From Allobosea sp. (lineage in GTDB: Bacteria; Pseudomonadota; Alphaproteobacteria; Rhizobiales; Beijerinckiaceae): DNA of 64,000 nt. Where the stretch lies: the NCBI RefSeq assembly GCF_017308015.1, contig NZ_JAFKFW010000008.1:1-64000 (forward strand). The letters are read 5' to 3'. This document shows, piece by piece, positions 18,846 through 27,832 of this stretch (its first letter is position 1; each line of letters begins with the position of its first letter). The notes beneath the pieces are model-generated. The model was not told the DNA's origin. It made no database searches and saw only the letters and a program-made list of their open reading frames with translations. The position numbers and the translations under genes are program-made.

Positions 18846-19142
18846 ATGACCGCATTCAATGCCGTTCGTTTCAAGGTAAAGCCGGGGCTGGAAACCGCAT
18901 TCCTCGAGGCCCATCGCAATGTCCCCGTAGACTGGCCGGGCCTGCGGCACGCCAACATCATCGCGGCCGGCGAGGGGCGCTATTGCATCATCGCCGAATG
19001 GGACAGCATGGACGCGATGGCCGCGGCCCGGCCGCAGATGATCGCCACGCTCAACGGCTTCCGTCACACGCTCGATGATCTCGGCGGCGGGCTTGGCGTC
19101 ACCGATCCGATTGCCGGATCGGTCGCCTTGTCGCTGAAGTAG
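18846..19142 (+). CDS. Small dimeric alpha/beta-barrel protein (antibiotic-biosynthesis-monooxygenase-like)
   Basis: This 98-residue protein reads as one ferredoxin-like half-barrel: FNAVRFKVKPGLETAFLEAH, then YCIIAEWDSMDAMAAARPQM and GGGLGVTDPIAGSVAL. The pattern is that of the ABM/EthD-like dimeric barrels, a group containing heme-degrading and quinol monooxygenases as well as proteins without known activity. The function cannot be specified. The ATG at 18846 follows a GGGAGG five bases away. It converges on the fds operon's last gene. Confidence 0.65.
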   Translation: MTAFNAVRFKVKPGLETAFLEAHRNVPVDWPGLRHANIIAAGEGRYCIIAEWDSMDAMAAARPQMIATLNGFRHTLDDLGGGLGVTDPIAGSVALSLK

Positions 19143-19192
19143 GGCGCGAGCGGCTGGCGCATGCAGAGCGCGGCTCCTGCCGCTCGACAGCG

Positions 19193-19450
19193 CTAGCCTC
19201 CACGCCGCGGCCTGATCCGCGGCAGCGCGTGCCGCAGCAGGGGCGGGAGGTTCTCGGGGCGATCGGCGAAGGCTGCGAGGAAATCCTCGCGCATGCGCCC
19301 CGTCCAGAACTGGTTGATATGGTCGGCGACAGAAGCCGCCGCCTCCGCCTCCGGATAGGCCTTGAAGAAATCCGCGATCTGCCCGGCCATGCGCCGGAGC
19401 TTCTCGACGTTTTCCGCGTGGTGATCGATGGTCAGGCCGGCCTCCGTCAT
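19193..19450 (-). CDS. fdsD: Formate dehydrogenase subunit delta
   Basis: The 85-residue protein has the FdsD pattern: KLRRMAGQIADFFKAYPE near the N-terminus and VADHINQFWTGRMREDFLAA in the middle. FdsD is the small accessory subunit of soluble NAD-dependent molybdenum formate dehydrogenases. It is last in the fds operon; its ATG overlaps the fdhD stop by four bases (ATGA). Its exact role is less clear than that of the catalytic subunits; assembly or stability is the usual view. Confidence 0.93.
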   Translation of the reverse strand: MTEAGLTIDHHAENVEKLRRMAGQIADFFKAYPEAEAAASVADHINQFWTGRMREDFLAAFADRPENLPPLLRHALPRIRPRRGG

Positions 19451-20289
19451 TGCGCGATGGTCTCGGCTTCGGGCGCGAGCGCCCCGGTGAAGACGATGCA
19501 GCCGTCGCGCCGCGCGACGGCGGCGAGCGTGAGGCCGAGATGCCGTGCCCGTTCGATCGCGAGCGAGGTCGGCGCCGAGATCGCGACCAGCGTGCCGGCG
19601 CCGAAGATCGCCGCCTTCTCGACCATCTCGAAGGAGGCGCGGCTGGTGACGAGCAGGAAGCCGTCGCTCGCATCGGCCCCGGCGCGGAGCCGCGCGCCGA
19701 TCAGCTTGTCGAGCGCGTTATGGCGGCCGACATCCTCGCGCGCCGCCAGGATCGCGCCCGAGGCATCGCACCAGGCGGCGCCATGGACGGCGCGGGTGAG
19801 CCGGTTGAGCGGCTGGTGCTTGTCGAGCGCCGCAAGTGCGGTCTCCACCGCCGAGGCCGGCACGGCGCGCGAGGCCCGCATCGCCGCATCGGCCATCGGA
19901 ATTTCCTCGATGGTCTCGACGCCGCAAAGTCCGCAGGAGGTCCGCCCCGAGAGATTTCGCCGCCGCGCCAGATGCTCGCGGAAACGGCCCGGTGCGAGCT
20001 CGACCGTGACGATGACGCCCTCGTCCTTCGGCTCGACTGTGACGTTACGGATCTCGTCCGCGCCGCGCACGATGCCTTCGGTCAGGCTGAAGCCGGTGAC
20101 GAAATCCTCCAGATCCGACGGGCTCGCCATCATCACCGCATAGGGCATGTTGCCGTAGACGATGTTGATCGGCGTCTCGACCGCGACCTCGATCTCGCGC
20201 GCGCCCTCCGGCACCGCGCCGAAACGCAGCGGCTCGGCGGCGACGGCGGCCGAGGCCGGCGGCTGGGCAGGCGGGTTATTCCGCGGCAT
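19447..20289 (-). CDS. fdhD: Sulfurtransferase/chaperone FdhD (FdsC)
   Basis: The 280-residue protein is needed to give the molybdenum cofactor of formate dehydrogenase its sulfido ligand. It shows ETPINIVYGNMPYAVMMASP, EDFVTGFSLTEGI, the essential cysteine pair in RTSCGLCGVETIEEI (about 137-150) and a C-terminal GRHNALDKLIG segment. The ATG at 20289 overlaps the fdsA stop by 14 bases. Position between fdsA and fdsD is the standard fds arrangement (GBACD). Confidence 0.95.
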   Translation of the reverse strand: MPRNNPPAQPPASAAVAAEPLRFGAVPEGAREIEVAVETPINIVYGNMPYAVMMASPSDLEDFVTGFSLTEGIVRGADEIRNVTVEPKDEGVIVTVELAPGRFREHLARRRNLSGRTSCGLCGVETIEEIPMADAAMRASRAVPASAVETALAALDKHQPLNRLTRAVHGAAWCDASGAILAAREDVGRHNALDKLIGARLRAGADASDGFLLVTSRASFEMVEKAAIFGAGTLVAISAPTSLAIERARHLGLTLAAVARRDGCIVFTGALAPEAETIAQ

Positions 20290-23158
20290 CGGGCAGGCGC
20301 TCCGCAATCCGGCGCAAGGTCACGTCCTCCTCGAAATTCTTCTCCTGCCAGGCGGAATAAGCATTGGTGCGGCGAACCTCGACGGCGGTCACCTTGTATT
20401 CCGGGCAGTTCGTCGCCCAGTCCGAATAGTCGGTGGTGATGACGTTGGCGCCGGTCTTGGCATGGTGGAAGGTCGTATAGACCACGCCCGGCTGCATCCG
20501 CTCCGAAATCACCGCCTTCAGCGCGATATCGCCTGAGCGGCTGGCGAGCGCGACGAGGTCGCCGTCGCGGATGCCGCGGCTTTCGGCGTCGAAGGGGTGG
20601 ATCTCCAGCACGTCCTCGTCATGCCAGGCACCGTTCTCGGTGCGCCGCGTCTGCGCGCCGACATTGTATTGCGAGAGGATGCGGCCCGTGGTGAGCAGCA
20701 GCGGAAAGCGCGGCCCGGTTCGCTCGTCGGTCGGCACATATTCGGTGAGCATGAACCGGCCCTTGCCGCGCACGAAGCGGTCGACATGCATCAGCGGCGT
20801 GCCTTCCGGCGCCTTGTCGTTGCAGGGCCACTGCACCGAGCCGAGCGCGTCGAGCTTCTCATAGGACACACCCGCGAAGGTCGGCGTCAGCCGGGCGATC
20901 TCTTCCATGATCTCGCTGGGGTGGCCATACGCCATCTCGTAACCCAGTGCCCGCGCCAGTTCGATCGTGACCTGCCATTCGTCCTTGCCGGAAAGCGGCG
21001 CCATCACCTTCCGCACGCGGTTGATGCGTCGCTCGGCGTTGGTGAAGGTGCCGTCCTTCTCCAGGAAGGAGGCGCCCGGCAGGAAGACATGAGCGTATTT
21101 CGCCGTCTCGTTCAGGAAGATGTCCTGGATGACGACGCATTCCATCGCGGCGAGGCCGGCCGTGACATGCTGGGTGTTGGGGTCGGACTGGGCGATGTCC
21201 TCGCCCTGGATGTAGAGGCCCCTGAAGGCGCCCTCGGTCGCCTCGTCCAGCATGTTGTTGATGCGCAGGCCTTGCTCCGGGTCGAGCGGCACGCCCCACA
21301 GCGTTTCGAAGACCTGCCGCGTCGCGTCGTCGGCCACGTGGCGATAGCCCGAGAACTCGTGCGGGAAGGAGCCCATGTCGCAGGAGCCCTGGACATTGTT
21401 CTGCCCGCGCAGCGGATTGATGCCGACGCCGTCGCGCCCGATATTGCCGGTGGCCATGGCGAGATTGGCCATCGCCATCACCGTGGTCGAGCCCTGGCTG
21501 TGCTCGGTGACGCCGAGGCCGTAATAGATCGCGCCGTTGCCACCGGTGGCATAGAGCCGCGCCGCGGCCCGGACATCGGCCGCCGGCACGCCGGTATATG
21601 GCTCGCTCGCCTCAGGCGAATTCTCCTCGCGGGCGACGAAGCGGGCCCAGTGTTCGAAATCGCCGAGATCGCAGCGCTCACGCACATAGGCCTCGTCGAT
21701 CAGCCCTTCGGTAACGACGACATGGCTGAGCGCATTGAGCAGCGCGACATTGGTGCCGGGCCTGAGCGGCAGATGATAATCCGCCTTCACATGCGGCGAC
21801 TGCACCATGTCGATCCGGCGGGGATCGGCGACGATCAGGCGGGCGCCCTCGCGGATGCGCTTCTTCATCCGCGAGGCGAAGACCGGGTGCCCGTCGGTCG
21901 GGTTGGCGCCGATGATCAGGATCACGTCGGATTTGGCGACCGATTTGAAGTCCTGCGTGCCGGCCGATGTGCCGAGCGTCGTTCTGAGACCATAGCCGGT
22001 CGGCGAATGGCAGACGCGGGCGCAGGTATCGACATTGTTGTTGCGGAAGGCGGCGCGCACCAGCTTCTGGACGAGGAAAACCTCCTCGTTGGTGCAGCGC
22101 GACGAGGTGATGGCGCCGACCGCTTCACGGCCGTACTTGGCCTGGATGCGCTTGAACTCGCTGGCCGCGTAAGTGATCGCCTCTTCCCATGACACCTCGC
22201 GCCACGGGTCCGTGATCTTCGCGCGGATCATCGGCTTGGTCATGCGGTCCTTGTGGGTCGCATAGCCCCAGGCGAAGCGGCCCTTCACGCAGGAATGGCC
22301 CTCGTTCGCCTTGCCGTCCTTGTAGGGCACCATGCGGATGACGCGGTCGCCCTGCATCTCGGCCTTGAACGAGCAGCCGACGCCGCAATAGGCGCAGGTC
22401 GTGACCACCGAATGCTCGGGCTGGCCATGCTCGATGACCTCGTTCTCCATCAGCGTCGCCGTCGGGCAGGCCTGCACGCAGGCGCCGCAGGAGACGCATT
22501 CCGAGCCGAGGAAATCGGTCGGGCCCGCCGCGACGCGGGACTCGAAGCCGCGGCCGGTGATCGTCAGCGCGAAGGTGCCCTGCACCTCCTCGCAGGCCCG
22601 CACGCAGCGATTGCAGACGATGCATTTCGAGGGGTCGTAGGTGAAGTAGGGGTTGGAGGTATCCTGCGCGAGCCAGTTCTCGTTGACCGTGCCGCCCTTT
22701 CCCTTGGCGAAGACGTGGTTTTCGCCGTCGTAGCCGTAGCGCACCTCGCGCAGGCCCACGGCGCCGGCCATGTCCTGCAATTCGCAGTCGCCATTGGCCG
22801 AACAGGTCAGGCAGTCCAGCGGGTGGTCGGAGATATAGAGTTCCATCACGCCCTTGCGTAAGGACGAGAGGTTCTCCGACTGGGTGCGCACGACCATGCC
22901 CTCTTCGGCCGGCGTGGTGCAGGAAGCCGGCGTGCCACGCCGCCCCTCGATCTCGACAAGGCAGAGCCGGCAGGAGCCGAAGGGTTCGAGCGAGTCGGTG
23001 GCGCAGAGCTTCGGAATGGCCGTTCCCATGCTCATCGCCGCCGCCATCACCGAGGTGCCGGCCGGCACCGTGACGCTCCGGCCGTCGATGGTCAGCGTCA
23101 CCGACTTCTCGGAGAGACGGATCGGCGTGCCGTAGTCGATTTCCTTGATCAGTGCCAT
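20276..23158 (-). CDS. fdsA: NAD-dependent formate dehydrogenase, alpha (molybdenum) subunit
   Basis: The 960-residue catalytic subunit oxidises formate to CO2 at a bis-MGD molybdenum centre. N-terminal NuoG-like part: a [2Fe-2S] site (ATDSLEPFGSCRLCLVEI), a HxxxC-type cluster, two [4Fe-4S] motifs (CIVCNRCVRACEE and CVSCGACVQACPT). Then a [4Fe-4S] motif CAYCGVGCSF opens the molybdopterin part. The metal-binding cysteine and catalytic histidine appear in CARVCHSPTGYGL; there is no selenocysteine. The C-terminal MopB domain carries TTGRILSQYNVGAQTRR. The start at MALIKEIDYGTPIRL follows a GAGGAGG signal. It is the third gene of fdsGBA. Confidence 0.98.
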   Translation of the reverse strand: MALIKEIDYGTPIRLSEKSVTLTIDGRSVTVPAGTSVMAAAMSMGTAIPKLCATDSLEPFGSCRLCLVEIEGRRGTPASCTTPAEEGMVVRTQSENLSSLRKGVMELYISDHPLDCLTCSANGDCELQDMAGAVGLREVRYGYDGENHVFAKGKGGTVNENWLAQDTSNPYFTYDPSKCIVCNRCVRACEEVQGTFALTITGRGFESRVAAGPTDFLGSECVSCGACVQACPTATLMENEVIEHGQPEHSVVTTCAYCGVGCSFKAEMQGDRVIRMVPYKDGKANEGHSCVKGRFAWGYATHKDRMTKPMIRAKITDPWREVSWEEAITYAASEFKRIQAKYGREAVGAITSSRCTNEEVFLVQKLVRAAFRNNNVDTCARVCHSPTGYGLRTTLGTSAGTQDFKSVAKSDVILIIGANPTDGHPVFASRMKKRIREGARLIVADPRRIDMVQSPHVKADYHLPLRPGTNVALLNALSHVVVTEGLIDEAYVRERCDLGDFEHWARFVAREENSPEASEPYTGVPAADVRAAARLYATGGNGAIYYGLGVTEHSQGSTTVMAMANLAMATGNIGRDGVGINPLRGQNNVQGSCDMGSFPHEFSGYRHVADDATRQVFETLWGVPLDPEQGLRINNMLDEATEGAFRGLYIQGEDIAQSDPNTQHVTAGLAAMECVVIQDIFLNETAKYAHVFLPGASFLEKDGTFTNAERRINRVRKVMAPLSGKDEWQVTIELARALGYEMAYGHPSEIMEEIARLTPTFAGVSYEKLDALGSVQWPCNDKAPEGTPLMHVDRFVRGKGRFMLTEYVPTDERTGPRFPLLLTTGRILSQYNVGAQTRRTENGAWHDEDVLEIHPFDAESRGIRDGDLVALASRSGDIALKAVISERMQPGVVYTTFHHAKTGANVITTDYSDWATNCPEYKVTAVEVRRTNAYSAWQEKNFEEDVTLRRIAERLPDAAE

Positions 23159-23168
23159 CCCAGCCTCC

Positions 23169-24734
23169 TCACTCGGCTGCCAGCGGCAGCGGAGGACGGT
23201 CGAAATCCTCGGGGAAATGGTTGAGCGCACTCAGCACCGGCATGGGGGTCAGTCCGCCCATGGCGCAGAGCGAGGCGTCGGTCATCAGCTTCGAAAGGTC
23301 GCGCAGCACGGCGATGTTCTTCGGCCGTTCGGTGCCGGTGATGATGCGGTCCATCACCTCGACGCCGCGCGTCGCGCCGATGCGACAGGGTGTGCACTTG
23401 CCGCAGGATTCCTTGGCGCAGAATTCGAAGGCGAAGCGCGCCTGCCTGGCCATGTCGACGCTGTCGTCGAACACCACGATGCCGCCATGGCCGAGCATTG
23501 CGCGCATCGCCGCAAGCGCCTCGTAATCCATCTGCACATCGAGCTGTCCGGCCGTCAGGTACGCGCCGAGCGGCCCGCCGACCTGCACGGCCCGGATCGG
23601 CCGCCCCGAGAGCGTACCGCCGCCCATGTCCTCGATGATCTCGCGGAGCGTGATGCCGAAGGCGAGTTCGATCAGCCCGCCGCGCTTGACATTGCCGCCG
23701 AGCTGGACCGGCAGTGTGCCGCGCGAACGGCCCATGCCGTAATCGGCATAGGCCCGCGCGCCATGATCCAGAATCCACGGCACCGCGGCGAAGGAGAGCA
23801 CGTTGTTGACGATGGTCGGCTTGCCGAACAGGCCCTGCAAGGCCGGAAGCGGCGGCTTGGCCCGGACGATGGCGCGCTTGCCTTCGAGGCTTTCGAGCAG
23901 CGAGGTCTCTTCGCCGCAGATATAGGCGCCGGCGCCGAGCCGCACTTCCAGATGGAAGGCGTGGCTCGAACCCATCACCGAGGCACCGATCATTCCGGCC
24001 GCTTCGGCCTTCAGGATCGCGCGCTGCAGCATGCGATGGGCATGCGGATATTCGGAGCGCAGGTAGATATAGCCGCGCGTCGCGCCGACCGCGATCGCCG
24101 CGATCGCCATGCCCTCGATGGTGAGATAGGGGTCGCCTTCGAACAGCATGCGGTCGGCGAAGGTGCCGCTGTCGCCCTCGTCGGCGTTGCAGACGATATA
24201 CTTCTGCTCGGCTTTCGCGTCGTGGACCGTCTTCCATTTGATGCCGGTCGGGAAGCCGGCGCCGCCGCGGCCGCGCAGGCCCGACGCCTTCACCGCCTCG
24301 ACGATCTCGCCGCCGGTCAGGGCCAGCGCCTTCTCCAAGCCCTTGAAGCCGCCATGGGCGCGGTAATCGGAGATCGAGAGCGGGTCGATGACGCCGACGC
24401 GTTCGAAGGTGAGGCGCTGCTGGCGCTTCATCCAGTCGAGTTCTTCGGTCTTGCCGAGGCGCAAGGGATGCGCGCCGCCCGAGGCAAAGCCGGCATCGAA
24501 CAGCGAGGGCACATCCCTCGCCGCGACCGGGCCATAGGCGATGCGCCCCTCGGCCGTCTCGACCTCGACCAGCGGCTCCAGCCAGAGCATGCCGCGCGAG
24601 CCGTTGCGGACGATCTCGACGGCAAGCCCGCGTGCCGCGGCCTCGCTGGCGATGGCCTGCGCGACGGCTTCCGCGCCGACCGACAGGGCGGCGGCATCGA
24701 TGGGGACGAAGATGCGAACCGGGGCGGCGCTCAT
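23169..24734 (-). CDS. fdsB: NAD-dependent formate dehydrogenase, beta (diaphorase) subunit
   Basis: The 521-residue flavoprotein passes electrons from formate oxidation to NAD+. Like NuoF it has a glycine-rich FMN site (GLRGRGGAGFPTGIKW), the NADH-binding loop GAGAYICGEETSLLESLEG and a C-terminal [4Fe-4S] site ESCGKCTPCRIG. An N-terminal thioredoxin-like part of about 110 residues is also present, as in FdsB. I chose the ATG at 24734, which overlaps the fdsG stop as ATGA. Ten bases separate it from fdsA. Confidence 0.97.
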   Translation of the reverse strand: MSAAPVRIFVPIDAAALSVGAEAVAQAIASEAAARGLAVEIVRNGSRGMLWLEPLVEVETAEGRIAYGPVAARDVPSLFDAGFASGGAHPLRLGKTEELDWMKRQQRLTFERVGVIDPLSISDYRAHGGFKGLEKALALTGGEIVEAVKASGLRGRGGAGFPTGIKWKTVHDAKAEQKYIVCNADEGDSGTFADRMLFEGDPYLTIEGMAIAAIAVGATRGYIYLRSEYPHAHRMLQRAILKAEAAGMIGASVMGSSHAFHLEVRLGAGAYICGEETSLLESLEGKRAIVRAKPPLPALQGLFGKPTIVNNVLSFAAVPWILDHGARAYADYGMGRSRGTLPVQLGGNVKRGGLIELAFGITLREIIEDMGGGTLSGRPIRAVQVGGPLGAYLTAGQLDVQMDYEALAAMRAMLGHGGIVVFDDSVDMARQARFAFEFCAKESCGKCTPCRIGATRGVEVMDRIITGTERPKNIAVLRDLSKLMTDASLCAMGGLTPMPVLSALNHFPEDFDRPPLPLAAE

Positions 24735-25207
24735 GAATGCGCCCTTCCGTGCTTGCAGAGTCCGGCGATGCGGGCGGCATCGACGCGCCCGATCAATTCG
24801 CCATCGACCAGGGCCGACGGCCCGAGCGCGCAATTGCCGAGACAATACACCGTTTCAACACGGGCGTCGCCGACCTGATCTCCGTCGACTGCGATGCCAT
24901 GGGTGCGCGCAAGCTCGACGACGACGCTCTCGCAGCCCAGCGCCTGGCAGGCCTCGGCCCGGCAGAGCTTGATCGTGCGGGCCGGCTGCGGGGTCGTCTT
25001 GAAATCGTGATAGAACGAGATCGCGCCATGGATTTCGGCGCGCGACAGGTTCAGCGCCTCCGCGATCAAAGGCACGGCCTCGGGATCGACATAGCCGAAT
25101 TCATCCTGAAGGGCGTGCAGTATCGGCAGCGTGGCGCCCTCCAGATGCACCAGCCCGGCAATGATCAGGCGGGCGCTGTCCTCGCTCCAGGCGGAATATT
25201 CAGCCAT
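24731..25207 (-). CDS. fdsG: NAD-dependent formate dehydrogenase, gamma subunit
   Basis: The 158-residue NuoE-like subunit holds a [2Fe-2S] cluster: the cysteines are in LCRAEACQALGC (C-x4-C) and VYCLGNCALGPS (C-x3-C). LPILHALQDEFGYVDPEAV and GAISFYHDFKTTP are typical of the family. The ATG at 25207 (MAEYSAWSED) is supported by GGAGGAACG upstream; a frame extending 11 codons further has no such signal. First gene of the operon, and 302 bases upstream lies the LysR regulator on the same strand. Confidence 0.96.
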   Translation of the reverse strand: MAEYSAWSEDSARLIIAGLVHLEGATLPILHALQDEFGYVDPEAVPLIAEALNLSRAEIHGAISFYHDFKTTPQPARTIKLCRAEACQALGCESVVVELARTHGIAVDGDQVGDARVETVYCLGNCALGPSALVDGELIGRVDAARIAGLCKHGRAHS

Positions 25208-25295
25208 CGTTCCTCCAGGGCCCCGGTTTGCCGGGCGCATTTCAGGCGAGCAGACGGCAAGTTTGGAACGTTTTCAAATCGTTTGTTTCGACCGG

Positions 25296-25316
25296 TTGAT
25301 AGTTGCAGGCTATCAA
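25296..25316. promoter_or_regulatory. LysR-type binding site upstream of fdsG
   Basis: A perfect 7-base inverted repeat, TTGATAG (25296-25302) and CTATCAA (25310-25316), is separated by seven bases. It fits the T-N11-A box of LysR-type regulators exactly (T and A 11 bases apart within the arms). It lies 89 bases upstream of the fdsG ATG. The remaining part of the 302-base gap (25208-25509) is non-coding; I recognise nothing else in it apart from a T-rich run near 25271-25290. Confidence 0.65.
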
Positions 25317-25509
25317 TCTCTGAGAGTGACGCGCCAGCGCCTGGAGCGCGCGGCATTTCGTGGAGAACCGCGGCTACCCCGGGGCGGCGACATGGAGAGC
25401 CGGCATCCTTGCCAGTACCTTGATCGGTCGCGCTTTGATGCGATTTCGAGCAGGATGGCGATGCGCGAAGCGTCCGGAGGCGTCGTTGCACCGCAGCGAT
25501 AGATCACGG

Positions 25510-26424
25510 CTATCGTTGTCGCGACTGCCGGGCCAGCCCGGCTTCCGCGACCTGCTGGGTCATCGTCATCAGGTTGCGCGCCAGGGGTGCTACGGGCTGC
25601 CGGTCCGCCACGATCAGCCCGATCGTGCGTTGTGTCTCGGGCTCGACGAGCGAGAGCGCCTTCGTTCCGAGGGGCACGCCGAAGAATTCCAGCAATTGCC
25701 GCGAGACGATGCTGGCGACGCCCTGAATGCCGGCATGGGAGCAGAGGTTGAAGATCGAGTTGGTCTCGATCACCGGGCGCGGTGCTGTGCCGACCGAACG
25801 AAAGATGCCGTCGATGATGCGCCGGTTCTGCATGTCGCCGGTCAGCAGGCAGAGCTTCTGCTTGGCCGCTTCCGCCCAGGAAATGGTGTCCTGCGTCCCG
25901 AGCGGCCCGTCCTCGCGGGTCAGCAGCACATAGGCTTCCTGGTAGATCGGCTTCGAGATCACCCGGTCGAGCGGCTCGTTGTCGAGATAGGTCAGGCCGA
26001 CATCGATTTCGAAATTGTCGATGCCCGCCTGGATCTCCTGCGAGGTCAGCGAGAGAACGGTGAGCGACACCCCCGGATAGCGCGCGGAGAAGGGCGCGGT
26101 GATATGGGCGATCATCGGCAGGGCGGTCGGGATCGCGCCGAGCCGGATGCGGCCGGAGACGCCCTCGCGCAATTCGGCGATCGAATCCTTCATCACCTCG
26201 GCCTCGGCGAGGATGCGCCTTGCATGGGCGAGCACCACCTCGCCTTCCTTGGTGAAGCCCTGGAAGCGCCGCTCGCGCTCGACGATCCGCACGCCGAGTT
26301 CCTCCTCGAGCTGCACGATCGCCGCCGAGAGCGTCGGCTGCGAGACGTTGCAGGCTTCGGCTGCGCGGCGGAAATGCTTCTCGCGGGCGAGCGCGTCGAG
26401 ATAGACCAGTTGGCGAATGATCAT
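25510..26424 (-). CDS. LysR-type regulator, probably of formate dehydrogenase
   Basis: The 304-residue protein has an N-terminal winged helix (MIIRQLVYLDALAREKHFRRAAEACNVSQPTLSAAIVQLEEELG; the recognition helix is SQPTLSAAI) and a C-terminal periplasmic-binding-like ligand domain (GRIRLGAIPTALPMI, FEIDVGLTYLDNEPL). It sits directly upstream of fdsG in the same orientation, as FdsR-type regulators do in other fds loci. A matching inverted repeat lies in the gap. The ligand is unknown; formate is the obvious candidate. The ATG at 26424 gives a standard length. Confidence 0.92.
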   Translation of the reverse strand: MIIRQLVYLDALAREKHFRRAAEACNVSQPTLSAAIVQLEEELGVRIVERERRFQGFTKEGEVVLAHARRILAEAEVMKDSIAELREGVSGRIRLGAIPTALPMIAHITAPFSARYPGVSLTVLSLTSQEIQAGIDNFEIDVGLTYLDNEPLDRVISKPIYQEAYVLLTREDGPLGTQDTISWAEAAKQKLCLLTGDMQNRRIIDGIFRSVGTAPRPVIETNSIFNLCSHAGIQGVASIVSRQLLEFFGVPLGTKALSLVEPETQRTIGLIVADRQPVAPLARNLMTMTQQVAEAGLARQSRQR

Positions 26425-26634
26425 GGCGTCGGTTCGAAAGGCGGCTGATTGTGCCGGACGCGCGAGCATCGGCAGCTTGCGCGGGTGATGCAAGCCAGGC
26501 GGTTGCATTCCTGCAAACAGCCTGTTGCTGGCGGGGCAACGCCCGGAGAATTGCGCCGGAGCAATCCCGACCCTAACTCCCGGAAGCCGGGATGGCCGGC
26601 AGGCAAAAGGCCGCGGCGCGGCCTCGGGATGATC

Positions 26635-27666
26635 ATGGCACAGGAACTGGAATTCGGGCTCGACACCTTCGGCGACGTCACCAACGGGGCGGACGGCAAG
26701 CCGCAGCCGCATGCGCAGGTGATCCGCAATCTCGTCGACGAAGCCGTCCTGGCCGATCAGGTCGGCATCGACTTCATCGGCGTCGGCGAGCACCACCGTG
26801 CCGATTTCGCAGTCTCTTCGCCGGAGACGGTGCTCGCCGGCATGGCCACGCGCACCAGCCGGATCAAGCTGGGTTCCGCCGTGACCGTGCTGAGCTCGGA
26901 CGATCCGATCCGCGTCTTCCAGCGCTTCGCGACGGTCGACGCGCTCTCGAACGGGCGTGCGGAAGTCATCCTCGGCCGGGGCTCCTTCACCGAGTCCTTC
27001 CCGCTCTTCGGCCTCGACCTGCGGGATTACGAGAAGCTGTTCGAGGAGAAGCTCGACCTTTTCGCCGGCCTGCTGCCGCAGGAACCCTTGACCTGGCAGG
27101 GCTCAATCCGCCCGCCGCTCAAGGACCAGCTCGTCTATCCGCCGGTCGAGCATGGCCCGCTCAAGACCTGGATCGGCGTTGGCGGCAGCCCGGAATCGGT
27201 GGTCCGTGCGGTGCGCTACGACCTGCCGATGATGCTCGCCATCATCGGCGGCGACCCGCTGCGCTTCAAGCCGTTCGTCGATCTCTACCACCGCGCCTAT
27301 GGCCAGGTCGGCAAGTCGGCCAAGCCCGTCGGCGTACATTCGCCGGGCTATGTCGCCGCGACCGACGAGCAGGCGAAGGAGGAGTTCTTCCCGGCCTACA
27401 AGCAGATGCGCGATCGCATCGGCGCCGAGCGCGGCTGGCCTCCGATGGGGCGGGACGAGTTCGAGCAGGAGGTCGCGCGCGGCTCGCTCTATCTCGGCTC
27501 GCCCGAGACGGTGGCCCGCAAGATCGCCGCGACCGCCAAGGGGCTGGGCATCGCCAGGTTCCAGCTCAAGTACAGCGCCGGCCCGCTGGCGCATGAGAAG
27601 GCGATGGCGTGCATCCGGCTCTATGGCGAGAAGGTCGTGCCGCTGGTCCGGGAGATGCTGGCCTGA
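26635..27666 (+). CDS. LLM-class flavin-dependent oxidoreductase
   Basis: The 343-residue protein resembles luciferase-like monooxygenases: LEFGLDTFGDVT at the start, GIDFIGVGEHHRADFAVSSP, TRTSRIKLGSAVTVLSSDDPIR and GRAEVILGRGSFTESFPLFG. These enzymes use reduced flavin supplied by a partner reductase. The substrate is not apparent. It is divergent from the fds LysR gene. There are ATGs at 26629 and 26635; the second is at better distance from GGGA, but neither has a strong signal. Confidence 0.92.
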   Translation: MAQELEFGLDTFGDVTNGADGKPQPHAQVIRNLVDEAVLADQVGIDFIGVGEHHRADFAVSSPETVLAGMATRTSRIKLGSAVTVLSSDDPIRVFQRFATVDALSNGRAEVILGRGSFTESFPLFGLDLRDYEKLFEEKLDLFAGLLPQEPLTWQGSIRPPLKDQLVYPPVEHGPLKTWIGVGGSPESVVRAVRYDLPMMLAIIGGDPLRFKPFVDLYHRAYGQVGKSAKPVGVHSPGYVAATDEQAKEEFFPAYKQMRDRIGAERGWPPMGRDEFEQEVARGSLYLGSPETVARKIAATAKGLGIARFQLKYSAGPLAHEKAMACIRLYGEKVVPLVREMLA

Positions 27667-27694
27667 GGCTCTGACAACGAAGCGCTCCCTCCGT

Positions 27695-27808
27695 GGTCAT
27701 CCCGGGCGGAGCGTAGCGAAGACCCGGGATCCATTCCTGAAGCTTCTTCGGAAGCGCTCCGGAATGGATCCCGGATCAGCGCGGCTTTGCCGCTTGTCCG
27801 GGATGACC
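27695..27808. repeat. Nested palindromic intergenic repeat
   Basis: GGTCATCCCGG (27695-27705) pairs with CCGGGATGACC (27798-27808). Inside, CCCGGGATCCATTCC (27723-27737) pairs with GGAATGGATCCCGG (27761-27774), with a smaller GAAGC hairpin in the centre. The element could form a long cruciform. It lies between the convergent LLM and Lrp genes and probably terminates both. The sequence is of a kind common in Bosea and Bradyrhizobium relatives. Confidence 0.75.
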
Positions 27809-27832
27809 GCGCAAAGGGGCGAGTAGGCGTGC

